Part shown: one piece after another, positions 34,860 through 44,883 of the stretch
Layout of the letters: each line of letters opens with the position of its first letter
How positions within the stretch are numbered: the stretch's first letter is position 1
Source of the DNA: Jackrogersella multiformis
Lineage: Eukaryota > Ascomycota > Sordariomycetes > Xylariales > Hypoxylaceae
Assembly: GCA_902806575.1 (NCBI GenBank)
Contig: CADCXD010000005.1
Location: 1,488,001-1,552,000, forward strand
DNA length: 64,000 bases
Reading direction: 5' to 3'
Notes under the pieces: model-generated
What the model was told of the DNA's origin: nothing
The model's database searches: none
What the model saw: only the letters and a program-made list of their open reading frames with translations
Program-made: the position numbers and the translations under genes

Positions 34860-37800
34860 ATGGCGTCAATACGTTCACGCTCGGATTCTCGGACTAGGTC
34901 GGGTGATGAATCCCGGTCGAAGCGAAGGGGCGGAATAATAGAGACGACGAAGCAAGATTTCTCACCGGCGTTAAGTCAAATCGCTCGGAAGGAGGCTGAT
35001 AATGCCCGGCTTGGACTTTCTTCAATCCCACAGCCTAGGATGCAGCAGAGTCGAATACCTCAGAATGCATCTGCTAGAAAGCTGCCCGGCCAGAAGTCCT
35101 CAACAAAACCCCCTCTAACTCACGAAACACACTCCTGGTCAACAAATTCTAGGAAAGCGACGACAAACTTACCGACATCCTCCACAGCGGCTAGTCGTGG
35201 ACGGAGCGAATCAACTAGGTCATCCCAGATGGCCTTAAGTCGGAGACCATCAAACCAGTCCCAGGAAACACCAAGTGCACAGAATCAATCTCGTTCGAAC
35301 TCTGGGAGAACTGATTCATCTTCTTCGATACCAAGGACGCAAAAATCTATAGACTCTAACGCTCCTTATTCAGACCGGAGCATAACTGCTAGCCCCGTTG
35401 AAATTCGAACTGCGCAGAAGTTTGAATTGCCTCGAACGGCTACTCACCCCTCTAGGCTCTATCCGGAGTTGGATCGCTATCGAGATATTGAGCTTCCTCC
35501 CTTGAGAGATGGACTAAGCATAGATGTTCCATTCAAACTCGCTACGGAGAACCTTCCTCCCCCAACACCACTTTTCTCCGGTGGAAGCAACCACAGCCAG
35601 CTGAGCAACTTCAGTGCTAGCCCTTCTACTAGGTTTTCCGAGTCGCCTGGGCCCGGCCCTTATAGCCGAGACACAACTCCAACCTCAATGTCATCGCAAT
35701 CTCCTGGGATTATCGTGCCATACCGCCTTCCTATTTCTAGAGGGAGGCAAGCAAGTCCAGCCGATACGAGACCACCAGTAACCCGGAGAAGGACCGGTAG
35801 CATAACAGATGAAGGAGACACTTTTGGTACCGACCCTCATGGTCTTGCTGCAGTTCGTGAAGCTCTGACGTCGTCGTCGTCGAACTCGACGGTACGTCTT
35901 GAGGATAAGAAGGGGAAGAAAACACATCGAGAGCTATCTCCCGCGCTACCAAATCCGCCTCCTAGGAAATCATCTCAAAGGTTTACGAAAGTTAGAGAGG
36001 AAAACGTATCCCTATCGAAAGTTCCTCGGATACCTACTCAACCTATAACGAGATCTCCATCTCCAGTCAAGGCAGTTAGTTCAGCTCATGATAAACCTCG
36101 AAATACTGCAACTTCTTCCAGAAATCGCCCAACACCGCCCTCGAGGCCGAGTAGAGATGGGACGCCTAATCTTTATTCCCAATTTGGTGGTCCAATCCCC
36201 GTAATTCATAGCAATCTCTCTTCGACAAGTCTTACGGACAGACGTCACAGTGGTCTACTAACATCCAGTTCGCTGGCGGGTTCAACAGCAACGTCTATGC
36301 AAGACCGCTCGATGTCATCGAGAGGTTCTGTATCCCGGGAACCTACGCCAGCACCGCGATCAGGCATTCCAAAAACCGCCCAGTCGGCCCAGACAGAAAG
36401 AAGTAAAACCACTAGAACACCTAGCCCAGCCAGTACATTCAAAACAAGGTTTCCCCTTTTCGGACGGCGAACCAAGACAACCCAAGAAGTACCTCAAGCT
36501 GAAAAGAGGGACAAACCGGCTCGGAAAGGTCCAGCCGCCGGGACAGGCCACGAAGGATACGGCAGGATTGGCTCAGTCAGAAGACGTAGTAGCGCAGCGG
36601 ACCCCTCGCACGGATTCGCAGGCCCGATTGCTACGTCAGAAAATCTTACGAACCCTCAGTCAACCGATACCTTCTTTTTAGAACGAATGAACCCTGTTAT
36701 AATAGCCGGTGGTGAAGTCGTGGAAAATCGAAACATGAGCCTTGAATTAACAAGAACTGAAAGCAGCCTGAGCATTGGTTCAAGCCGTCCAGGTATTAGT
36801 TCCCGCAAAAGTTCGGCTCTGTCTGTTTCTTCGAGGGAAGAATCGCGACACACCTTATGGCCCTCGGCGTTTCCTCACAAATCAGCTCAGTCTCGTCGTC
36901 CTTCCGAGAGTAGCGATTCAGGCGCAGTTTCAATGAAATCCACTATCGCGTTTCGAAGGTCAATCCATCGGCTTCGATCTCCTAGCCGTTCACCTAGCCG
37001 TTCCCCTTTGAATTTGCCAAAGCCCATTGACACTAGACAACGGGCATCTCCATCAGTAGGGAGCATAGATACGGCTATCTTGTCCGATGACTCCCGAGCA
37101 GATTCTCAACGGAAGCCTTCTCGGACACTGGCCGAGTCGAAGGCAGCACCAAGGAAGCTAACAAAACTAGCCAAATCTCCTCGCAAATGGAACCTATTTA
37201 GCAGATCTCAAAGCCAGCCTTCAAAGGACCGTAAGAACGTGGAGGCGAGTGTGTCTGCAGCAGTGAAACCTGCGCCGAGCAAGGCTGTCGCATTCTACAC
37301 GATGATGGATTCTTCTGAACAAGATGACACCGAGGACCAAGATGTTTGTGATATATTAAGGGAAGCAGAGGTTCTTGTTCCGTTCATGCCTACAGATGAA
37401 TATGACAGGATATTGCCCGAAAGTAGCCAGTATTTGGAGATACAACCCGTTCATCGACTGCAGCCCAAGAAGACTGTCCCAGACTCTACCCATCCCCCAA
37501 AGCCACAGAGACCTCCGATTCAAAAACTTGAAAACGCAACTCTCAATATACCATCTTCGGCTAATTCGAAACCCCGTCCAAGTAGGCTCCCTCAAGTTGG
37601 CAGGATACCTAAAGTTGTCAATACTCGCCCAGAACAGACATCTCCGAAGAGCTTCTCCCGCCCTTTCCACCGAGTCAGCATACAGCTACCGCCTCTTGAT
37701 CTAAGCCGAATCGACCGAGATTCGGTTGCTAAAGGTCCTAGCCCACCTAGACCCTTGTCTCCAGAACGCACTCCAGCAGAGCCATCTACAACAACGGGTG

Positions 37801-39302
37801 ACTCTAGTTCCTCTATCCAAAAGGAACTATCTAGGGAAGATCCATCCCCTGAACTCGGGCTTTCGAAGGAGTTCCTTTCTTTTCCGCCTCCAACGGACTC
37901 AGAATACACAACCAGTTCTGGATCCGGTAGGTCAGAATTAGTGAATGTATCCAACCATATGACACCAACACCAGCTCCGAATGCCCCGCTTACCGAAGAT
38001 GAAATCTGGGATGAATACAATGACTTTTTAGGCGAAGCTCCGCTATCGGCAACCTCTTCCCGCGGTACGCCTTTTCATTTGGAAACTTACGAATCTCGAC
38101 TAGCAAATAAATCAAAGAAGGTTCCTGAATCACCTACTGTCGTTATCTATCCCGCCAAGAATATTCGCGATTCCGTCGATTCTGGAAAGGCTACTACATC
38201 GTCCAGCCACTTTAGCGCTGATATGACTGCTAGAATTAACGCTGCCTTCAGATTCACCTCTGAACCCACCACCGCGTTAAACAAAGCCCCGGTTTACCCC
38301 AAACGGGACAGCTCATCCTCGAACAAAAGTGCTAAATCTAAGAGAGAGTCTAGTAGCAGTCATAATAGCGAAGATACGCCTCTTTCCCAGGTCAACCTTC
38401 GGGTTGGCTCAATGACAGTCAGCAAATGGCTCACATTTGGTCATGTGCTGTTCAGTCCTCTCCGCGAGGAGCTCCTCAATGATGATAGCTCACTCAAACG
38501 CCAGTCAATTCTTGTCATCGATGGACTTGGCAACGATGACTGGTCCTTTTATGCGGCAGAGACGTATCCCGCAGCGACTTTCTTCAACCTGTCTCCCCGC
38601 GCACCTATAAACTCGGAGCAACAATCGACGACTCACTCGTTCCCACTCTCCCCACCTAATCATCATCAGATCCAATTCACCTCGCAAAAGGACAAGTTGC
38701 CTTTTGGTCCCGACAGCTTCACGGCAGTTATATTCCGGTTCCCTTCTGCAGCCCCAGAATCACATTACCGGAATATTGTTTCCGAAGCACGCCGTGTCCT
38801 TAAGCCTGGAGGATATATTGAACTATCAATTCTCGACGTGGACTTAAATAATATGGGTAACCGTACTCGACGTGCCGTACGCCACCTAAAGGAGCGAGTT
38901 AGCGCACGCAACACGGACTACAACCTCAGCAGCACATCAGACCTCATTCTTCGCCTCCTTGGTAAAAAGGGGTTTTCTGATATCAAGTCATGCCGCGTCG
39001 GCGTGCCTGTGGCGAGTGCCATCACAAGCTCTTCTAGTCCCAAAAGCAAGAAGGATGAGAGAAGCTTGGCAGAGATGATGAATGACAAGACTGAGATGGG
39101 AGACGAAAATATCACGAAGATGGTTTCAAAAGTCGGACGATGGTGGTATAACCGATGTTACGAGACTTCAACTGGCATGGCCACTAGCATATGGAACGAT
39201 AAGTCTTTGCTGGCTGAATGCGAGGAGTGGGGAACGAGCCTTAAACTCTTAGTATGCCACGCTAGGATGCCTGAAGCAAGAGGGCGAGTTGCGAGTATAT
39301 GA
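34860..39302 (+). CDS. Large disordered protein with C-terminal SAM methyltransferase-like domain
   Basis: A single uninterrupted frame of 1480 codons starts at ATG 34860 (MASIRSRSDSRTRSGDESRS). About the first 1170 residues are Ser/Pro/Arg/Thr-rich, with many basic-Ser motifs (RSPSRSPSRSP, RKSSQRF), and look intrinsically disordered and heavily phosphorylatable. From about residue 1170 a folded part begins (VGSMTVSKWLTFGHVLFSPL). It has a degenerate SAM motif I (ILVIDGLGNDDWSFY near residue 1217), then LPFGPDSFTAVIFRFPSA, SEARRVLKPGGYIEL (about residues 1306-1320) and a C-terminal WNDKSLLAECEEWGTSLKLL. The LKPGG motif after a PF-x-D-x-F segment is typical of class I type-11 methyltransferases. 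The glycine loop is poor, so activity is doubtful. Similar long-tailed proteins exist in Pezizomycotina without a known function. No intron is needed. Confidence 0.85.
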   Translation: MASIRSRSDSRTRSGDESRSKRRGGIIETTKQDFSPALSQIARKEADNARLGLSSIPQPRMQQSRIPQNASARKLPGQKSSTKPPLTHETHSWSTNSRKATTNLPTSSTAASRGRSESTRSSQMALSRRPSNQSQETPSAQNQSRSNSGRTDSSSSIPRTQKSIDSNAPYSDRSITASPVEIRTAQKFELPRTATHPSRLYPELDRYRDIELPPLRDGLSIDVPFKLATENLPPPTPLFSGGSNHSQLSNFSASPSTRFSESPGPGPYSRDTTPTSMSSQSPGIIVPYRLPISRGRQASPADTRPPVTRRRTGSITDEGDTFGTDPHGLAAVREALTSSSSNSTVRLEDKKGKKTHRELSPALPNPPPRKSSQRFTKVREENVSLSKVPRIPTQPITRSPSPVKAVSSAHDKPRNTATSSRNRPTPPSRPSRDGTPNLYSQFGGPIPVIHSNLSSTSLTDRRHSGLLTSSSLAGSTATSMQDRSMSSRGSVSREPTPAPRSGIPKTAQSAQTERSKTTRTPSPASTFKTRFPLFGRRTKTTQEVPQAEKRDKPARKGPAAGTGHEGYGRIGSVRRRSSAADPSHGFAGPIATSENLTNPQSTDTFFLERMNPVIIAGGEVVENRNMSLELTRTESSLSIGSSRPGISSRKSSALSVSSREESRHTLWPSAFPHKSAQSRRPSESSDSGAVSMKSTIAFRRSIHRLRSPSRSPSRSPLNLPKPIDTRQRASPSVGSIDTAILSDDSRADSQRKPSRTLAESKAAPRKLTKLAKSPRKWNLFSRSQSQPSKDRKNVEASVSAAVKPAPSKAVAFYTMMDSSEQDDTEDQDVCDILREAEVLVPFMPTDEYDRILPESSQYLEIQPVHRLQPKKTVPDSTHPPKPQRPPIQKLENATLNIPSSANSKPRPSRLPQVGRIPKVVNTRPEQTSPKSFSRPFHRVSIQLPPLDLSRIDRDSVAKGPSPPRPLSPERTPAEPSTTTGDSSSSIQKELSREDPSPELGLSKEFLSFPPPTDSEYTTSSGSGRSELVNVSNHMTPTPAPNAPLTEDEIWDEYNDFLGEAPLSATSSRGTPFHLETYESRLANKSKKVPESPTVVIYPAKNIRDSVDSGKATTSSSHFSADMTARINAAFRFTSEPTTALNKAPVYPKRDSSSSNKSAKSKRESSSSHNSEDTPLSQVNLRVGSMTVSKWLTFGHVLFSPLREELLNDDSSLKRQSILVIDGLGNDDWSFYAAETYPAATFFNLSPRAPINSEQQSTTHSFPLSPPNHHQIQFTSQKDKLPFGPDSFTAVIFRFPSAAPESHYRNIVSEARRVLKPGGYIELSILDVDLNNMGNRTRRAVRHLKERVSARNTDYNLSSTSDLILRLLGKKGFSDIKSCRVGVPVASAITSSSSPKSKKDERSLAEMMNDKTEMGDENITKMVSKVGRWWYNRCYETSTGMATSIWNDKSLLAECEEWGTSLKLLVCHARMPEARGRVASI

Positions 39303-40834
39303 TATGCTTCATGCATATAATGGTTTGGTCTGGGTGCCCCAATATTATACCTCTTCACGATGCTTTCGACGACAACATTCTAAAAACTCGAACTTTTCTC
39401 CATTGGTGGACCATTCTTTTGGCTACTCGACTACCTAATTTCCAACAACATCCACATCAATCACACATCCCTGGACTTTTACCCCGTCTCAACGTTTCCT
39501 TTACCATTAATTTTTTTGTTTCAAGAGCATCGCAAGGAAGCATTTCAAGCAAGATCTCAAGAGGGCGCAAGCCCAATCAGTATGACAATCTGGTTCCTTA
39601 TATATCAGATCCCGGCAGGAACCAAAGGACTCGAAGTCATCGCATATATAGGAGACCGGTAAGATAGCACGGCTCCAACACCTTAACTCACCATGTCCTT
39701 GACTGGGACCACAGCAAACGAGCATATTTCACTTCTGGGTATATACATGGGACATATTATTTGCATATTATTATTACCTTTGATGGCTGGGCTACATAAG
39801 CCCAGGCAAAATTACTACTTAATATTTTATTACTCATTGTCGCGGGACCGGCCTCTGGGAGACTTCTAATGTTCTTGGTCAAGAACATCGAGGAGTTGGG
39901 TTATATTGGTTTTTTTAGGGCAAAGGAGGCTGGGTCTTTGAATTTTTCCGCAGCATTATCTGGATATTGCATATCGACGGTCGTTATGGTCGGAAATTCA
40001 CCTTTTTGGAGGGCGAGCGGAGGGCTCTGGAAGCGAGGTGTCGGCGAGGGGAACTAACGTGGCTTGGTGATGAGTGAAACGGTTCGAAGAGGAAGGTGCC
40101 ATGAGTTATGATATCTGATGATGTTGAAGAAAGCATAGGAGTCTCGTAAAATTGCCACGAGGCGGTAGAGATTGCTCATATTAGCGAGCGCTGCGAGTTT
40201 AGAGATACCCCATTCTTTTCGATAATAAAAGAACAGTTCAAAATTGATATTTATTTATTTTTCATTATAACGAGATTCCCAAGTAGCAAAGTCGAAAGCC
40301 AAAGAAGCGGATGTTTCGGGCAATATTCATCTATAGGCCTTGTCATGAAGACGTCGTAACATGTCGATGATCACAAGAGATAAATTAGGTAAAGATGCTT
40401 TAAATACTACCTACATTCATGCCATTTCTTCCAATCATACATCATGCTTCAACTTTCAGCATACTTCAAATCCCTATATTGATGGCATCGATGGTTGGGT
40501 ATTCGAGGAGACGATATCTCCTATGCTTGTTTATGTCCACCCGATATATATGTACATCCGCATGCGCCGAGTGAAACCACCTGATTCCTCTCCTGAACGC
40601 CGTATTTGGAGACCTCATAATACACATGTTATGGTATAACTGGGTATTGGTTTACCCTTCTATGTTCAAGGTTGTCTCGTCTCCTCATATCGAAACGGAT
40701 CCGGTGCCGGCGCTGGACTAGCCGCCCCGGTAGCGCCTGGCCCCGAGGCCTCACGTCCGCGTCCTGTCCCGGCCCGGCTATCTTCCTTTCATAGCAGATT
40801 CCGCCTGCAAACAAACAAAAAGGGCTGATACGCA
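39303..40834. other. Intergenic region between convergent genes
   Basis: 1.5 kb with no supported gene. Frames on the plus strand at 39299-39667 and 40361-40639 lack domains. The 3' end adjoins the P450 stop; an alternative extended minus-strand reading beyond 40835 is possible only by skipping that stop. Confidence 0.4.
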
Positions 40835-42708
40835 TCAGGAGCACGACCTCCTCCTGAACAGCACCTCGGCGGTGGTGCTCGGGCTCTTGGTCATCATGAA
40901 CATGTTGGGGGCGGGCCGGCCCTCGCCGTCCCGCAGCTTGATGTCGTAGTTCAGCAGCAGGTGCGCGAGGATCATCTTGATCTCGCAGCCGGCGAAGAAG
41001 CGCCCCGGGCACGCGTGCTTGCCCAGCCCGAAGTTCATCGCCGTGTCCCCGATGCTGGTGAACTGCCACCGCCCGGTGGCGAGAGCGGCCGCTTGGTCGT
41101 CCGATGTGGTGCTCGTGGGCGTGGTGCTGGTGGAGGGAGAAGGGGACCGTTGTTGCTGCTGCTGCTGCTGCTGTCGTAGCTTCCAGAACCGCAGCCCGTC
41201 GAAGACTTCCGGGTCCGGGTAGTACCGCGAATCGATGGCGACGCCGGCCATCGGCGCTAGAAGGTTGGTCCCTGCTGGTAGATGCGTGCCGTCGGTGAGG
41301 TCGATGGGTTTCATGACCTTGCGGATGAAGGATGCTAAGGTGTGTGTAAGTAATCACGTGAAAATAGATGAGTTTTACTTATTTTCTCGTCGTGCACTTA
41401 CTGACGTTGCCGGACAGTCGTTGAGACTCTTTGATGAAACTGTCCAGCTTGTTCAACCGGTTCATGCTGTCCTTCCGACTCCATGCCTCATCATCCCCTA
41501 GGACTTCGCGCGCCTCTTCCCGTAGTATCTCCTGCATATCCTGGTGCACAGCCAGGTCGTATATGCAGTCCGTCGTCAGGTTGCTCGTCGTGTGTATAGA
41601 GGCGGCGCTTAGGAGCAGCTGCATCTTGCCCTGTATGTAGTGGTCCCTCTTCTGGTCCTCGGGCAGGGCGTCCAGCAGCCACTGGACGAAGTCGTCGGGC
41701 TTCTCGTAGCCGGGGGTCTCGGCGTCGCGGACGCGCTCCTCGATGATGGGCTCGATCATCGCCCGCGCCTTTTCCAGGTCCTTCCGGATCACGCGCAGCT
41801 CCGACACCAGGCACTGCGCCACCGGGCGCATCCACGGCGGGAAGAACTGCAGCTTGATGACCGCGATGAAGGCCGTCACCGCGAAGTTGATGCTCACGTC
41901 CATCCACTCCTCCATCCGGTTGAGCGTCGGCCCGACGAAGATCCGCCCGCTCAGGCGCGCGATGGTTCGGATCATGAAGGGCTGGATCTTGAAGGGAGTC
42001 CATTCTATAATAGCGATCAGTTGAATAGCCGTCTCGGGTGGTGCCGCGCATGTGGTCTACCTTCACACTCGGGGAACTCTGTCGCGATTATGTACTCGAG
42101 TTCCTCCTTGAGCTGCGGCGCCATCCGCGCGAGCTGTCCCGTCATCTTGCTTTTGAGGAGCAGAGACAAGGTGTCGGTGTGCTGTCCGGCGCAGAGCTTG
42201 GTGTACTCGCTCAGCATAGCCTATTCGAATTGTTCAGCACTTTTACGCTCTGCGGGTTCCGGTTCTCGTTCTTAACTCACCTCCCTCACGGCCGTCCTCG
42301 CGCTCAAGATATCTTCCGGGAGGCCCTTGAGCTCGCCGACCAATGAGGCCGGGATGATGGTTCTCACACCCTCCGTCGTCTTGATCTGATATATAGTATC
42401 ACGGAACTAAGGAAGGGTTAGTCCTAGTAGGCTGCTACAGTACCAACAGGAAGTATGCAAACCTTAGAGTAGCTGTCCTTGACTAACATATCGGCGCCGA
42501 ACATCCATTTTAACCGGGAGGCCTTATAGAATGGTGCTAGGACACCACATTTCTTTTTATCTTGCTGGAATAGCCATATGCAAAGCAGTACTACACCGAT
42601 GGCGACGTAGTAACTTAAGTGACTGCCACCTAAGACTTGACTAGGTAGTACATCTGTAACTGCTGTGAAGTTTGTGCGAGGGCTCTCATCCTCTATCATA
42701 GAGGGCAT
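40835..42708 (-). CDS. Cytochrome P450 monooxygenase
   Basis: Five minus-strand exons (42708-42463, 42406-42281, 42220-42061, 42004-41402, 41334-40835) join in frame to 544 residues. A membrane anchor (SYYVAIGVVLLCIWLF) is at about residues 32-47, so the protein probably sits in the ER. Motifs: LLSAASIHTTSNLTTD as the I-helix oxygen-binding region with A-x-x-H-T-T rather than the usual A-G-x-E/D-T-T; ESQR as the E-x-x-R; DPEVFDGLRFWKLR; and the haem loop FGLGKHACPGRFFAG. It resembles the ent-kaurene-oxidase-like/fungal CYP groups that hydroxylate terpenoids or other hydrophobic substrates, but the substrate is unknown. A run of eight glutamines encoded by a CAG/CTG repeat (about 41151-41173), followed by Ser/Thr/Pro, interrupts the meander region before RWQFTSIG. 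No terpene synthase or other cluster gene is adjacent. Confidence 0.9.
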
Positions 42709-44883
42709 CGTAATTTAGAGAGGAAGGTAGTAAGAGTGAGATGGAGGAAATAGAATAAGGTGAGGGGAAAGGGTATTAGGAGAAGGGTATAAGGATAATG
42801 TGCCCACGGCCTTCGTAATACGCAACGTTTATCATGGGTGATGTTGCTTTCAATGAATTGATTGGTATTTCTGTTTAGAAGTTAGGCCTGTAGGCTCTAT
42901 TGGCAACCATCTCGTTGGTCTAAGTTGTGTAAGTGAGTGAGAGTCGAAGACACTCACGTAGTGGTCAATTCTTTTGAACTATTGGACGGCAACCATCACT
43001 TCCGGCACTTAGAGTTGAACGAAGTATACTAGTGGACTAAGGGCCGCAGTAGGCTAGATAGAAGGGAAAGGAAAGGGGAGAAGAGAAGAGAGAAACAAGA
43101 ATAAGAGAGAATTGTTTGCTCAACAAACTATAGGAATTAAAACACTTTACAAGATCGAGTTTCTCATGATACGAGTGACTATCAGAGATAGTTGCGAAAG
43201 TAGGTAGAAAGGAAACACCCGCGAGTCCGTCGCGTCGAACATCCTAGCTATCTTGATACATAGAAACGGCCATTCCCACTCGTATCTGGTGTTTGACGTC
43301 TGTCCATTTACTAGAAGTTGTGTACAGTTGTGTACTCGTGAGACCGAAGGGGGTTGACCTTGTTGCTGTTTTCGGTTTCCGACTAGGAGCCTGAAACGAG
43401 GAACGAGGGCTACCTGCTGGATTGAAGCTAGGAACCCCGGGACGTGCCATCTCCGAACCCTAGTCGGCTCTGGTTCGCGGCTGGAAGCGCCTCACCTTTC
43501 CGGTTTTAGCAAGATGGACAGTTGACAAAAGACACATTGTCGGGGTCGGGAAACAAATATTCTACGAGAATTCCTAAGGCAATCTAAATAATTAAATAAA
43601 TAAATAAGAAATGGATGCTTATACTTCGAAATGTTGTTCTCCTTACATCATATTGGTATGTTGAGTACCTACCTATAAGTAGTTGAAATTCCTACACAAG
43701 CTTTTTCAATTTTAGATCATCGACCTACCCTCCCGCCCAATTAGACGTTAACAGGTTAGGTTAGGTAGGTAGGCAGGCTTTGCGGTTCTTGGCGATGTCT
43801 CAGCGAGCAGATCCCCCAACAAGACTTTTTATCCGCCCGGCTTAACGAGTCTGATCTTCATGCGTAAAACTCACTCGTTTTGGTTATCCTGCGTGCGTGC
43901 GTTCTCCCTGGTGACGTCCCCGTGCAGTCTGATCTGCCTTGTCTACCTGTAGATCTGTGACCCAACAAGCAATTAGAGTCGATTTAGCGATACAATAAGC
44001 ATAAGAGGAGAGCCTAGACAGCTAGGATACCGCGGATTGTCTAAAGCACTATGATTCTTGTCGTTTGCAGGGCAACTTTAGCCGTATGAGTTCGGGCGCC
44101 GAGACGGCCCCGTAGCTTCGACCTGCCTTCGCTCAACCTTCTACCTGTCTTATTTTGTTCTTTTATCCACTTTTCCCACGACGTTGCTATTCTCCTGAAG
44201 GTTAAGCTTTATCCCCTGAGCAGAGAGGGAAGAAGATCAATCAGATGTCACGATGCTAGTCCATTATGTGCTAATCTAAAGACACGGCAGCGCGTGCCCA
44301 TCTCGAATCTTCAATCCCCAATTCTGTTGCGGTTCAACACAATGCTCTACACAGGCAGACAGGGAGATTGATGGAATTCCTCAACCTTACATCTTGGCAA
44401 GAGCCGCAGAAGAATCGGTCTAAAGCCTAAACTATCCAACTACCTAGGTAGTTATAGCAATGTAGCGTACTATGTAGGCCAAATATCTTAGAACATCAAG
44501 ATCCTACACCGAAATTACAAGAGTTCTGCTGATGTATTCGCAGGTGGCTACGAAGACCATGGAATGCCGCAGCCGGTGGAAGATCAATTAGCATCTGGGC
44601 GTTTTATAGCAGACTTAATTGGCGCCTCATTTCTCTTGTAGTGTACCACATCAGATTTGTCGTAATCAATACCTATCTAGGTAGATATACAATTGGTCAA
44701 TATCATTACAAGGCTCTGAGCTAGGCTGCTTTGCAACATCATGAGGTGGAGGCGGTGCATGAGAAATGCATGATTACCTCCTAGGTAAATATGACTTGGG
44801 GCCTCTCTAATGAGTATTCCTACATTCTCTCAATTCATTATTCCTGAAGGTCATAGATCATTCTAGTTAAGAAGAGATATGAC
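42709..44883. other. 2.2-kb intergenic region
   Basis: Divergent spacer between the P450 and the NLR-like gene. No supported gene. A purine-rich stretch (GGAAAGGAAAGGGGAGAAGAG and neighbours) lies near 43060-43100, and palindromic motif copies near 43755-43775, 44443-44452 and 44676-44690. Confidence 0.45.
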
